Assembly (NCBI GenBank): GCA_947631205.1
Contig: CANRKL010000009.1
Span: 1-35,158, forward strand
Source of the DNA: an uncultured Bacilli bacterium
GTDB lineage: Bacteria; Bacillota_I; Bacilli_A; RF39; UBA660
Length of the DNA: 35,158 nt
Direction of reading: 5' to 3'
In this document: one piece after another, positions 7,462 through 15,979 of the stretch
Position numbering within the stretch: the stretch's first letter is position 1
Layout of the letters: every line of letters begins with the position of its first letter
Made by a program: the position numbers and the translations under genes
The notes under the pieces: generated by a model
Told to the model about the DNA's origin: nothing
What the model saw: only the letters and a program-made list of their open reading frames with translations
Databases searched by the model: none

Positions 7462-8301
7462 CTATTCTTCCTCCTTTTGTTCTTCATACATTGAGTCTAT
7501 TAAATCAAATAAATCATTTTCAATAGTATCTTCTTCAACATTTACTTTTTTCTTTGGTTTATCAATTGGCTCTATTTCTTGTTCTTCATTTACAACTGGA
7601 ATCTCTTTTGTTTCATTTTCTTCTTTAGGTATTTCAATTGTATCAAATGCTGTTTCTTCTAGTAAATCTTCAATGCTTTTTTCTTCTATTTCTGGTTCTT
7701 CTACTTTAGGTTTTGGTTTTTCATCATAAAAATTTTTAACTGTTTTAGTAAGTGTTTTTTCTAAATCATTTTCAAGTGTCCCAAAAGCTTTTTTGCGAAC
7801 ATCATTTACATTAATAGCTTTCTTTTCTTCTTTTATAATGACATCTTCTTTTTTATAATTTTTATCTAAGACACCATAAACGGGAGAAATAACTGGACTT
7901 GGACGGAATTTTTGATTATCAGTTGTTCTTACATCTTTAGCATAAGCTCGTCCCTTAATTTCTGGTGTTTTTTCAACACGTGGTTCTTTTTTTATCTTAG
8001 GTCTTTCATGGTCTAAGATATTTATTCCCATAGATTTAGGCTTTTCTTCCACTTGTTTCATACTTGCAAATTCTTCATCATCAAAATCAGGAAAATCAAA
8101 TGTTTTCTCTGCCTTAAATAATTCACGGTCACTTAAAATACTTTCTTTTTTCTCTTCTTCTTCAAAAGTCATTTTAACAACCTTCGGTGGTTCTTCTGCA
8201 ATTTGAGGTTCTTTAACCCGTCTTTTTGGTTCTTCTTTAACCGGTACTTCTATTTCTTCTTCTTCAAATAATACATTTTTTAATTTACTAAATATTCCCA
8301 T
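7462..8301 (-). CDS. Acidic, largely disordered cytoplasmic protein of unknown function
   Basis: 279 residues, very rich in Glu, Lys and Pro. No membrane segment or signal peptide. The first residues (MGIFSKLKNVLF) could form an amphipathic membrane-targeting helix. A central hydrophobic island (FRPSPVISPVYGVLDKNYKK, ~130-150) stands out from the charged background and looks like a short binding motif. The C-terminus (IENDLFDLIDSMYEEQ) is a second likely helix. It lies 11 bp after the lipoprotein gene and directly before the DUF948 gene, so a membrane-linked scaffold role is plausible but inferred. Compare the protein at 17252-18205. Confidence 0.65.
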   Translation of the reverse strand: MGIFSKLKNVLFEEEEIEVPVKEEPKRRVKEPQIAEEPPKVVKMTFEEEEKKESILSDRELFKAEKTFDFPDFDDEEFASMKQVEEKPKSMGINILDHERPKIKKEPRVEKTPEIKGRAYAKDVRTTDNQKFRPSPVISPVYGVLDKNYKKEDVIIKEEKKAINVNDVRKKAFGTLENDLEKTLTKTVKNFYDEKPKPKVEEPEIEEKSIEDLLEETAFDTIEIPKEENETKEIPVVNEEQEIEPIDKPKKKVNVEEDTIENDLFDLIDSMYEEQKEEE

Positions 8302-8312
8302 GATATCCTTCC

Positions 8313-8960
8313 TTATCTTCTAATAAAGTCTGGGTCAACAGTTTCTTCTTTTTCTTGATATTGACCATATTCTTCCGCTATTTCCAAATAACCACTTTCG
8401 GTTTTAGCTGTTTCAAAAATATTATAACTTATTTCACTAGCCATTAAAGAATTTTCTTCCATAAGATTTGCCAAGACTTTATCCTGATATTTGATAGAGT
8501 TTAAGATTGTTGCACAGTTAGCAATACTATTTTTAAGTTCATCTTCTTCTACTATCACTTCTATTTTAGCATAATTGTACATGATTTCAATAAAATATTT
8601 ATCATTTGTAGTTTTTTTTATTTCTAAATAGCCAAATTTATCCCCATTTTCTATTTTTTGACTAATTACTGCCGATTTATTTTCTTTAAAATCAACTTTG
8701 ACTTTCTTATAATAACTAACTAAATCAATATATAAATAATATTTAGTATTTTCTTTAGCTATGATTTCATTACTACCTGTATTTTTCAAAATTCGCATTC
8801 CCTTTGGTAAATAATAAAGATAACCACTTCGGTATTCATTACTAAGTAGATTACTACTTGCCAAAAGATTATTAACAATTTGCTCATAACTTAAACTATT
8901 TATACTAACACAGCCTGTTGAAACTATTAATAAGATAAATATAATTAAGAACTTTTTCAT
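8313..8960 (-). CDS. Lipoprotein of unknown function
   Basis: 215 residues with a lipoprotein signal: MKKFLIIFILLIVSTGC, with a lipobox-like V-S-T-G-C at C17. It is expected to be lipid-anchored outside the membrane. The mature part mixes beta-like stretches (YYLYIDLVSYYKKVKVDF) with C-terminal helices and ends VDPDFIRR; I recognise no domain. It is the first gene of the 6,689-8,960 unit, with a TATACT -10 at 8981-8986 and a GGTGA SD. Confidence 0.75.
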   Translation of the reverse strand: MKKFLIIFILLIVSTGCVSINSLSYEQIVNNLLASSNLLSNEYRSGYLYYLPKGMRILKNTGSNEIIAKENTKYYLYIDLVSYYKKVKVDFKENKSAVISQKIENGDKFGYLEIKKTTNDKYFIEIMYNYAKIEVIVEEDELKNSIANCATILNSIKYQDKVLANLMEENSLMASEISYNIFETAKTESGYLEIAEEYGQYQEKEETVDPDFIRR

Positions 8961-8980
8961 TTCATCACCATTACTTTATA

Positions 8981-9010
8981 AGTATATCATGAATTTAAAA
9001 ATTTTGGTAA
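8981..9010 (-). promoter_or_regulatory. Promoter of the lipoprotein/DUF948/YtxH unit
   Basis: Minus-strand TGA-TATACT extended -10 (hexamer 8981-8986) with a weak TTACCA (9005-9010) 18 bp upstream, just before the lipoprotein start at 8960. Confidence 0.5.
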
Positions 9011-9038
9011 TTAACTTTTAAGAAATAGTTGAGAACTT

Positions 9039-10409
9039 TTAATTTACTCCTTCTAGTACAAATGGATTACTTTGATTTCCATAATCACTTGCCGAATTAG
9101 CTTTTATTTTTATATTGCTCTTTAAATAAGCAACAGGACGAACGCCCCATCCAGAGTAAGCATAGGAGCCGCCATTCACACTCCCGCTAGAAGACACATA
9201 GAACACACGGGAAGCACCCGACGAATCAGGGACAGGTGTTATGGTCCATTGATAATTACTACTATCATATAACCAATCATTCCCTGTACAATCTGGACTA
9301 CTTTCATCCCATTTAGACATTGTTTTTGCTAAGCAACTAACCCGCACGTTTCCTCCTACTGCATATCCATAGTCAGATGGGTACATTAGTCCTATAAATC
9401 CATCCCATGTGGTTGTTCGCTCTACTGGGTCATTACAATTATTTCCTCCACTACTGGCACATAACTCTTTTCCATTATGAGTACTTCGTTCTGCAGTATA
9501 TAATGCCTTTGCATTAAATTTTTCATCACTACTATATATATCACTACTAATTGCTTCACCTATTGTCCCCGTATTCCATCTTACTTTGACTAATTTATCT
9601 TTAACACTGGCGGTTAATCCTGTACTACTAAAATCACATGTTCTTTTACCATCATTTCTAGTATTGTAACATTGTCCACTTGTTTTGTTCCAATACAAAC
9701 TATTACCAATCTCACTATCTTTTGTATATATATCTTCTGGATTTAATAATTTCATTAAATCAGCCTTGCTCCATTCATTTACTCCATATCCTGAGTTTAC
9801 TCCACTTGCTGATGAGTCCCAACTATATGACCCTATACTACTACTTCTGATTATTTTCACTAAACTTTGTCCTATGATTTCTGTTTTATCGTCATTTATA
9901 ACTGTCATATTATTCATTACTCCGATTATTCGCCATAATATTGGCTTTTCAGCTGAATCTCTATCTCCTATATCTATATAATTATAAGGACTTGCTCCGA
10001 TATATCTTAAATTATTTTCTTCTGTTTCATCATACGTCAAATTTGTTGTATCTTTATCGGATAATCTTCCAAAATAATCATTAGCTAAATTAGGTGCAAA
10101 ATATAAATTACATTTTGTTTTATTCTTTGTCATATTTCTTACTATTGGTGCCCAATTTTGATAATTCCACGCTACACTTGCACCATTATTGCATTCAGCA
10201 TGCTCAAATCCCAATCCTTGTGTATTCCCTTTTTGGGGCATCTCAGTTAGTTGTTGGTCTCCATTATAAAATGCTAAGTAAACATTTCCTTCTTTTTTAC
10301 TATATTTTTTATAAGTATTAATAAATTGAAATATTATCAATATTAATGTAAAAGATAAAATGATTATTATTGCTTTTAAAAATATATCACTACTTACTAT
10401 TTTTTTCAT
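9039..10409 (-). CDS. Paralogous surface protein without a G tract, membrane-anchored
   Basis: 456 residues. Instead of the G-tract leader it has an uncleaved-type anchor (residues ~10-30, KAIIIILSFTLILIIF). From residue ~42 it matches the family body: AEC..GASV.W...KTKC.LYF, NYIDIGDRDS, ILWRIIG, TTWDGFIGLMYPSDYGYAVGG, GNDWL, ITPVP, VRPVAYLKS. It starts 10 bp after the stop of the phase-variable gene at 10419, so the two probably share a transcript. This copy is intact. Its ITPVP-to-VRP block differs strongly from the other copies. Many conserved Cys suggest an extracellular disulphide-bonded domain; ligand binding is inference. Confidence 0.8.
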   Translation of the reverse strand: MKKIVSSDIFLKAIIIILSFTLILIIFQFINTYKKYSKKEGNVYLAFYNGDQQLTEMPQKGNTQGLGFEHAECNNGASVAWNYQNWAPIVRNMTKNKTKCNLYFAPNLANDYFGRLSDKDTTNLTYDETEENNLRYIGASPYNYIDIGDRDSAEKPILWRIIGVMNNMTVINDDKTEIIGQSLVKIIRSSSIGSYSWDSSASGVNSGYGVNEWSKADLMKLLNPEDIYTKDSEIGNSLYWNKTSGQCYNTRNDGKRTCDFSSTGLTASVKDKLVKVRWNTGTIGEAISSDIYSSDEKFNAKALYTAERSTHNGKELCASSGGNNCNDPVERTTTWDGFIGLMYPSDYGYAVGGNVRVSCLAKTMSKWDESSPDCTGNDWLYDSSNYQWTITPVPDSSGASRVFYVSSSGSVNGGSYAYSGWGVRPVAYLKSNIKIKANSASDYGNQSNPFVLEGVN

Positions 10410-10418
10410 CTTTCCACC

Positions 10419-11881
10419 TCAACTTTCTATTACAAATGGATTACCAGAACTTCCATAATCACTTGCAGAACTTTCTTTAATTTTAATAGAAGACTTTAAA
10501 TAAGCAGTAGGATATACATATCGTTTATTAAAAGCAGATTCATGGTCTATACTTCCATCACTAACAAGGTTAAATACATAAAAAGCATAAATAGAATAAG
10601 GAATAGGTGTTATGAGCCATTGAGATTTTCCAGGATATAACCAATCGTTATCTCTACAATCTGTTCTTTTATAACCCCAGTCATGCATACTTGTTGCTAA
10701 ACAACTATTACGTACGTCTCCTCCTACCGCATACCCATAATCAGAGGGATACATAAGTCCTATATACCCATCCCATGTCGTTGTTCGTTCTACTTTATCA
10801 TTGCAATCATAAGTATCATTACATTTTCCTTTTCCATTATTACTGCTCCGTTCAGCTTGATATGCTGCATTTGGAAACCATCCTGCATTATTATTTGATG
10901 AAAATGTTCCTGTATTCCAACGTATTTTAGCAAGTTTTTCTTTGGCACTTTCACTAAAACCGTTATTTATAAAATCACAAGAGGTTTGAGAATCTCTTGA
11001 ACCATCGTAACACTGTCCACTTGTCTTGCTCCAGTATGTTTCATAATTCAAAGTTGTCATAATATCTGCTTGACTCCATTCATTTATTCCATAACCACTA
11101 TTTATTCCTGTTCGTGATGAATCCCAAGTCCATTCTCCTATATCTTCAGCTCTAATTATTTTTACTAAATTTTCTAAATTAATTAGTTTATTATCATACA
11201 AAACTGATATATCATTCATAACACCGATGATTCGCCATAAAATTGGCTCACCACTACTATGTATTTTTTCACAATTATAGTGATAAACACTATCGCTACT
11301 ACAAGAACTTAACGTTGAAAATTTTCTATAAAAATTTTTATTATTTTCATACATATAACCTCTGTAAACATCACCAGAATATCTATCTCCTATATCGATA
11401 TAATTATTTACTTCTTTTCCAATATATCTTAAATTTTTATCATTAGTATCATCATATGCTAAAGTAGCAGTATCTTTTTCTGCTAATCTTTCAAAATAAT
11501 CATTAGCTACATTTTGAGCAAAATATAATTTACATTTTGTTTTACTTTCTTTTAAATTAGTTATCATCGGTTCCCATTTCTTAAAATTCCAAACAATACT
11601 GGCTCCTTTGTCACATTCAGCACGTTCAAAAGTTAATTCCGTATCATCTTTAGTTGGCATTGTATCTAATATAGTATCTCCCTTATAAAACGTAAAAAAT
11701 ACATCTCCACTACCTTCATACTGCACTGTGCCTTCCATCACTTTGAAACTGACACTCTCTTGGTAGTTAGCATAACTTCTATTTAAATACCCCCCCCCCC
11801 AGCGCACATTACGCCAAGGGCTACCGCGAAAGCCACAAGTTTCTTTTTATTATTTTTTTCTTTATATTTATCTATTCTCAT
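10419..11881 (-). CDS. Phase-variable cysteine-rich surface protein (copy C), out of frame at a G11 tract
   Basis: The true start is ATG 11881 behind GAGG, 27 bp downstream of its -10. The leader MRIDKYKEKNNKKK plus hydrophobic core runs for 81 nt into 11 G. Frame 0 then reads Gly-Gly-Gly-Gly-Ile-stop (TAA). With 9 or 12 G it would continue as YLNRSYANYQESVSFK into the body. A GTG at 11807 opens the downstream frame but has no leader, so I regard it as incidental. The body carries the family motifs plus an extra ~27-residue insert between NYIDIGDR and ILWR (rich in Tyr, Ser and Cys), and a strongly divergent ITPIP-to-YPTAYLKS block. The paralog at 9039 follows after 10 bp, so loss of translation here could also affect that gene. 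Confidence 0.78.
11790..11800 (-). repeat. Homopolymer tract, 11 G on the coding strand
   Basis: Eleven C on the plus strand inside the copy C leader, after codon 27. The flanks are nearly identical to those of the tracts at 11-20 and 1869-1878, but the length differs by one, as expected for an unstable switch. Confidence 0.9.
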
Positions 11882-11907
11882 GACTTTCCTCTCTTTCTAT
11901 TATCTTA

Positions 11908-11936
11908 AGTTTATCACATCACTCTTTTATTTTAAA
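11908..11936 (-). promoter_or_regulatory. Promoter of copy C
   Basis: TTTAAA (11931-11936), 17 bp, TGA-TAAACT (hexamer 11908-11913), 27 bp before ATG 11881. The spacing and TGn extension match the copy A promoter. Confidence 0.5.
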
Positions 11937-11964
11937 GTATTAAATTTTATCATTAAAAAAAAAC

Positions 11965-12903
11965 TTACATTTTTAAAAGTCTTTGTAACTTTTGAAAAAT
12001 TGTAAGTTCCTTATTTTTCTTAATATCTAAAAATTCATAAAGTTCTAAAACTTCATTATTTTCTTCTTTAGTTTTTATATTATTACTATCTAAAAGAAAA
12101 TCATTTCTATCATCAATAGTTGATAACATATTCTCTTTAGGAAAATTTACTCTATCACATAAATCTTTTTTATAATAATATTTTTCTTGCCAATATAATA
12201 TAGTACTCTCTATTCTATCAGCTATCAAACAACTTCTAATAAAGTCTTCTAATACTAAATTATCTGATTTATATTCATAACAATATTTTACATATTTATT
12301 TAAATCATTTAAATAATCTATATATTCTTCTTTTTCTCTATCTTTATAAGAAGGACTTTTAATTTTCTTCATTTTCTTAAGATATTGATATACTTTAGTA
12401 TTATCTAAATCTTTACTAGTAATTTTTTTAATATCTTCTAAAGAAAATAAATAATCATAAGAATCATAATCAGTTATCATTCCCCAAGTTGTATCAATAA
12501 TATATTCATGATTATTTATTTTTGCTTTTAAAAAAGCATGAGGATATTCTTGATAGTTAAACTGAAAAACTTTTTTACAATGGTTAGCATAATTTTTTAA
12601 ATTAGCTAAAATAATTTCAAAATCATCAAAATAAAGACTAAGCGCTAAAGAACAAGTATAACAATATCCATTAGAATAACTACTTTTTAGTAATTCTTTA
12701 ATAGGAAAACCTAAAAAATAATAATCTGGTAATCTTGTTAAAAAAGCATTATATAATGTCTTTTTAATCTCTTTAGGTCGATGCCAATCATCTTGATATT
12801 TACCACACCACCAACCAGCTTCTCTTTTATATGTTATATAGTCATAAAAAGATACTTTATCATTATCTTTTAAATATTTCATTCTATAACTATAATCTGT
12901 CAT
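11965..12903 (-). CDS. Transglutaminase-like (papain-fold) protein
   Basis: 312 residues, no signal peptide. The segment with Cys in GYCYTCSLALS (C81/C84), His in YPHAFLKAKINN (H122) and Asp in YIIDTTWG (D137) fits the Cys-His-Asp order and spacing of transglutaminase-like domains; the H...IDTTW pattern is especially typical. The C-terminal half is a Lys/Asp/Tyr-rich helical region without recognisable motifs. The substrate is unknown. The gene overlaps the upstream gene by ATGA (12900-12903), so the two are translationally coupled and may act together. Confidence 0.55.
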   Translation of the reverse strand: MTDYSYRMKYLKDNDKVSFYDYITYKREAGWWCGKYQDDWHRPKEIKKTLYNAFLTRLPDYYFLGFPIKELLKSSYSNGYCYTCSLALSLYFDDFEIILANLKNYANHCKKVFQFNYQEYPHAFLKAKINNHEYIIDTTWGMITDYDSYDYLFSLEDIKKITSKDLDNTKVYQYLKKMKKIKSPSYKDREKEEYIDYLNDLNKYVKYCYEYKSDNLVLEDFIRSCLIADRIESTILYWQEKYYYKKDLCDRVNFPKENMLSTIDDRNDFLLDSNNIKTKEENNEVLELYEFLDIKKNKELTIFQKLQRLLKM

Positions 12904-13490
12904 CTTTTTAATATCCTTACACTTGCTTCTTCCTTAGAAGGTAGAAAACGATTATATCTATTTTCTGGATAATATATACAAGCTAACTTATATAAATACA
13001 ATAATGAATGAATTTGATATAAATCACTTTTTTCTAATTTATCATTATATATCTTAGCCATATCACCAATTCTTGTCAATAAAAATTCTTTAAAATAACG
13101 GTCCCTTGATGATAACATTAAACTTTCAAATTCTCCCCTATTATCTTCTTCTAATTGATATTTAATAAAATTATTATGAATAAGTTGTTTAGCCCCAAAT
13201 AAGGCTTTTCTAGCTTCTTTACATTCATCTAAACTTAAATAACTATTATATCCTAAAATATCTAAATATCTTCCAATATTATGACTATTTACTACCCCAA
13301 TAATATCTATAGCCGGATAAGTATTTTCTAATATTGGATAATTAGGTGAATCATAAAGAAGGTCCCAAACTATTTTATTAGCATTTATCGTATACATAAT
13401 TTTTCGATAATATTTTATATTAGTTTGATATTTTGATACTTTTACTACATCACCAATATATATTTCATCTCTATTAATTCTTTCATTCAT
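12900..13490 (-). CDS. Unknown protein coupled to the transglutaminase-like gene
   Basis: About 196 residues from ATG 13490, chosen over an upstream GTG at 13502 because AAAGGTGG lies 8 nt before it. The N-terminal ~60 residues (DEIYIGDVVKVSKY) look beta-rich, perhaps a small barrel; the rest is mainly helical, with no membrane helices. I do not recognise the family. It follows the alaS-type gene by about 25 bp and shares an ATGA overlap with the next gene, so it may be expressed from the T-box operon upstream. Confidence 0.65.
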   Translation of the reverse strand: MNERINRDEIYIGDVVKVSKYQTNIKYYRKIMYTINANKIVWDLLYDSPNYPILENTYPAIDIIGVVNSHNIGRYLDILGYNSYLSLDECKEARKALFGAKQLIHNNFIKYQLEEDNRGEFESLMLSSRDRYFKEFLLTRIGDMAKIYNDKLEKSDLYQIHSLLYLYKLACIYYPENRYNRFLPSKEEASVRILKR

Positions 13491-13515
13491 TTTACAAACC
13501 ACCTTTTCTAAAATA

Positions 13516-15261
13516 TTATTCTAATATAGCTTTTATTCTTCTAACACCAGATGATGATGCTTCTTCTTTAATTATTTTAAATTTTCCTAATTCTTTTGTA
13601 CTATTAACATGAGGACCTCCACATAATTCTTTAGAAACATCACCAATCTGATAAACTGTAACAATATCTGGATATTTATCAATAAACATACATTCAGCTC
13701 CACTTTTTATTGCTTCATCTTTAGCCATTGATATTTTTTTTACAGGTAAATCTTCTTGTATCCAATTATTAACTATTTCTTCTACTTTCTTCTTTTCTTC
13801 ATCACTTAATTTATGGTCACAAGAAAAGTCAAAACGAAGTCTTTCTTCAGTTATATTACTACCTTTTTGATGAACATCACTACCAACAACTATTTTTAAA
13901 GCAGCATTAAGTAAATGAGTAGCAGTATGATATTTTGTTTCTATAATACCATTCCCACTTAATCCCCCTTTAAACTTTCCAATTGACGCTGTTCTTGATT
14001 TTTCTTGATGTTCACTAAATCTTTTATGAAAGCCTTCAATATCAACCGTTAAATTAAGTTCACTTGCCATCTCTTCAGTAAGTTCAATAGGAAAACCATA
14101 TGTATCATATAAGTGAAATGCTGTATCACCATCAATACTTTTTAAATTTTTAGCTACTTTATCAAACTCTTTTAATCCTCTTTCTAAAGTTCTATTAAAT
14201 TTAATTTTTTCATTAGCTAAAACTTCCAATACAATATCTTTATTATCTCTTAATTCATGATAAGAATCTTGATATTCTAAAATTATTACTGACGCTAATT
14301 TTTCTTCCCAATTACTAGATATATCAATATTTAATTTTCTAGCATGTCTTATTGCTCTTCTAATAAGTCTTCTTAAAATATAACCTTGGTCAGTATTACT
14401 TGGCTTAATTCCTGCTGGGTCTGCCGCAATAAAAACAGCTGTTCTTATATGGTCCATTATTATTCTAAAAGATTTTTCATGTCCCTCATAAGATAAATTA
14501 GTTATCTCTTCTAATGTTTTTAATAAATTAGCCCAAATAGATGTTAAATAATTATCTGTTTTCCCCTCTAATATAGCAATAGTTCTTTCTAATCCCATTC
14601 CAGTATCCACATTTTTATTTTTAAGTTCTCTTACACTACCATCTTTATCCTGATAATATTCCATAAAAACATTATTCCATATTTCAACCCATCTTTCATC
14701 TTTTGGGTCAAACAAAGTAGGTATTTCATCATCACTTCTAAAATAAAAGATTTCTGTATCTCCTCCACAAGGACCAGATTCACCTGCAATCCAAAAATTA
14801 TCTTCTCTTCCTAAATAAGCAATTCTTTCTTTAGGTATCCCTAATTCTTCCCATCTTTTTGCACTAACTAAATCACGTGGTATTTTATCATCACCTTCAA
14901 ATACTGTTATAGCTAATCTTTCTATTGGAATATTTAATACTTTAGTTAAAAAATTAAAGCTATATAAAATACTTTCATTTTTAAAGTAATCTCCTAAACT
15001 CCAATTTCCTAACATTTCAAAAAATGTATGATGTGTCTTATCTCCAATACTTTCTAAATCAGTAAGTCTCACACATTTTTGAGAGTCACATAATCTTTTT
15101 CCATAAGGATGTTCTTCTCCCATCAAATAAGGAATTAATGGTTGCATTCCTGCTGTATTAAATAAAACTGATGGGTCATTTTCAGGAACAATTGGGGCAC
15201 TTGGTATTTCAACGTGTCCTAAACTTTTAAAATAATCTAAATACATTCTTTTTAAATTCAT
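13516..15261 (-). CDS. alaS: Short-form alanyl-tRNA synthetase
   Basis: A class II synthetase that charges tRNA-Ala. The core is clear: MQPLIPYLMGEEHP, the motif-2 region around THHTFFEMLGNWSLGDYF (~76-93), GPCGGDTEIFY (163-173) and GMGLER (221-226), followed by YILRRLIRRAIRHA. The editing zinc site is present as HTATH (H445, H449) and CGGPH (C547, H551). At 581 residues it is about 300 shorter than typical bacterial AlaRS. The linker and beta-barrel before the editing site are reduced to ~20 residues, and the chain ends shortly after the editing domain, so the C-terminal C-Ala domain is absent. GPCGGDTE instead of GPCGPCSE is also unusual for Bacillota. It overlaps the kinase gene by ATGA and lies behind a T-box. 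Confidence 0.85.
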   Translation of the reverse strand: MNLKRMYLDYFKSLGHVEIPSAPIVPENDPSVLFNTAGMQPLIPYLMGEEHPYGKRLCDSQKCVRLTDLESIGDKTHHTFFEMLGNWSLGDYFKNESILYSFNFLTKVLNIPIERLAITVFEGDDKIPRDLVSAKRWEELGIPKERIAYLGREDNFWIAGESGPCGGDTEIFYFRSDDEIPTLFDPKDERWVEIWNNVFMEYYQDKDGSVRELKNKNVDTGMGLERTIAILEGKTDNYLTSIWANLLKTLEEITNLSYEGHEKSFRIIMDHIRTAVFIAADPAGIKPSNTDQGYILRRLIRRAIRHARKLNIDISSNWEEKLASVIILEYQDSYHELRDNKDIVLEVLANEKIKFNRTLERGLKEFDKVAKNLKSIDGDTAFHLYDTYGFPIELTEEMASELNLTVDIEGFHKRFSEHQEKSRTASIGKFKGGLSGNGIIETKYHTATHLLNAALKIVVGSDVHQKGSNITEERLRFDFSCDHKLSDEEKKKVEEIVNNWIQEDLPVKKISMAKDEAIKSGAECMFIDKYPDIVTVYQIGDVSKELCGGPHVNSTKELGKFKIIKEEASSSGVRRIKAILE

Positions 15262-15785
15262 AATAAATCCTCCATTACTTCTAATACATTATCATATAAA
15301 TCTTCTTCATCATCATTATTAATTACATAATTATAATCATTGTAATTATCAAGGGCATGTTCTGTTTTATGTGCTTTCTCTTTAGAACTTAATAGATAAT
15401 CACCATCTTTTTTAGTTACTAAAATTGTTATAACTTCTAAATATTTTTCTTTTATTTTTATTATTTCTTCGGGCATTCTAACATCACTAATAATTACTAT
15501 ATCCATAAATTTTTCATAAACTTCCATATCAGTAAGCATTCTTTTTATAAATAAATCTTTGTGATGTAAATTCTCCCTTATAAAAGACCCCATTTCTTGT
15601 AAAAAAGCCCTAGGCTTAGGTTCTAATCCATCCCAATCTAACATTTCTTTAGCAAATAATTTTATATACTTACTATATTCTGTAATTACAACTTTTTGTT
15701 TTCTCTTCTCTAATTCTTTTTTTAATATTTGAGCTGTCTTAGTTTTCCCTACTCCTGATTTTCCAGCAATTAAAATAACTTTCAC
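15258..15785 (-). CDS. P-loop nucleotide kinase-like protein
   Basis: 175 residues. A Walker A motif opens the protein (GKSGVGKTKTA, ~8-18), followed by ISDVRMPEE (~100-108), typical of deoxynucleoside monophosphate kinase-like and related P-loop phosphotransferases. Likely a nucleotide or small-molecule kinase; the substrate is not decided by the sequence. The start is GTG 15785 behind GAGGG, just after the T-box terminator. It overlaps the alaS start by 4 bp, so the synthetase depends on its translation. Confidence 0.7.
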   Translation of the reverse strand: MKVILIAGKSGVGKTKTAQILKKELEKRKQKVVITEYSKYIKLFAKEMLDWDGLEPKPRAFLQEMGSFIRENLHHKDLFIKRMLTDMEVYEKFMDIVIISDVRMPEEIIKIKEKYLEVITILVTKKDGDYLLSSKEKAHKTEHALDNYNDYNYVINNDDEEDLYDNVLEVMEDLL

Positions 15786-15803
15786 TATTACCCTCTTTTC
15801 TGA

Positions 15804-15979
15804 AAATAAAAGAATGGAACCAAAGGAGTCTAATTTTAGACGGTACCATCCTTTATTTAACTTAATTTTATAACGAGATACCCCGATTTAGTTTCCCTAG
15901 GCAGCAGTTAAAAATTTTGTTTTATAAATTTTCACCAACCATTTACTCTCTTTTAAAAACTTAATTTTTACTTTCCTAG
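15804..15979 (-). promoter_or_regulatory. T-box riboswitch leader, probably alanine-specific
   Basis: Minus strand, 5' to 3'. A helix CTAGG (15979-15975) with CCTAG encloses an internal loop with AGTA (15972-15969) on one side and AACTGCTG on the other. Above it come AT-rich helices, the conserved AGAGAG, and a GGTTGGTGAAA loop closed by TAAAT/ATTTA. Downstream is the T-box sequence AGGATGGTACCG, then GTCTAA/TTAGAC and a terminator arm GGTTCCATTC with a T-rich tail. The likely specifier is GCT (15905-15903), an Ala codon followed by a purine, matching alaS downstream; TGC in another register cannot be excluded. Uncharged tRNA would favour read-through into kinase-alaS. Confidence 0.85.

Noticed and set aside
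11690-11807. GTG 11807 as the true start of surface protein copy C
   Set aside because: The upstream ATG 11881 has a promoter, SD and leader conserved in three copies; the GTG lies within the leader in another frame with no SD.
597-11881. Complete diversity-generating retroelement
   Set aside because: No reverse transcriptase, accessory gene or template repeat is visible; only the variable-block pattern is suggestive.
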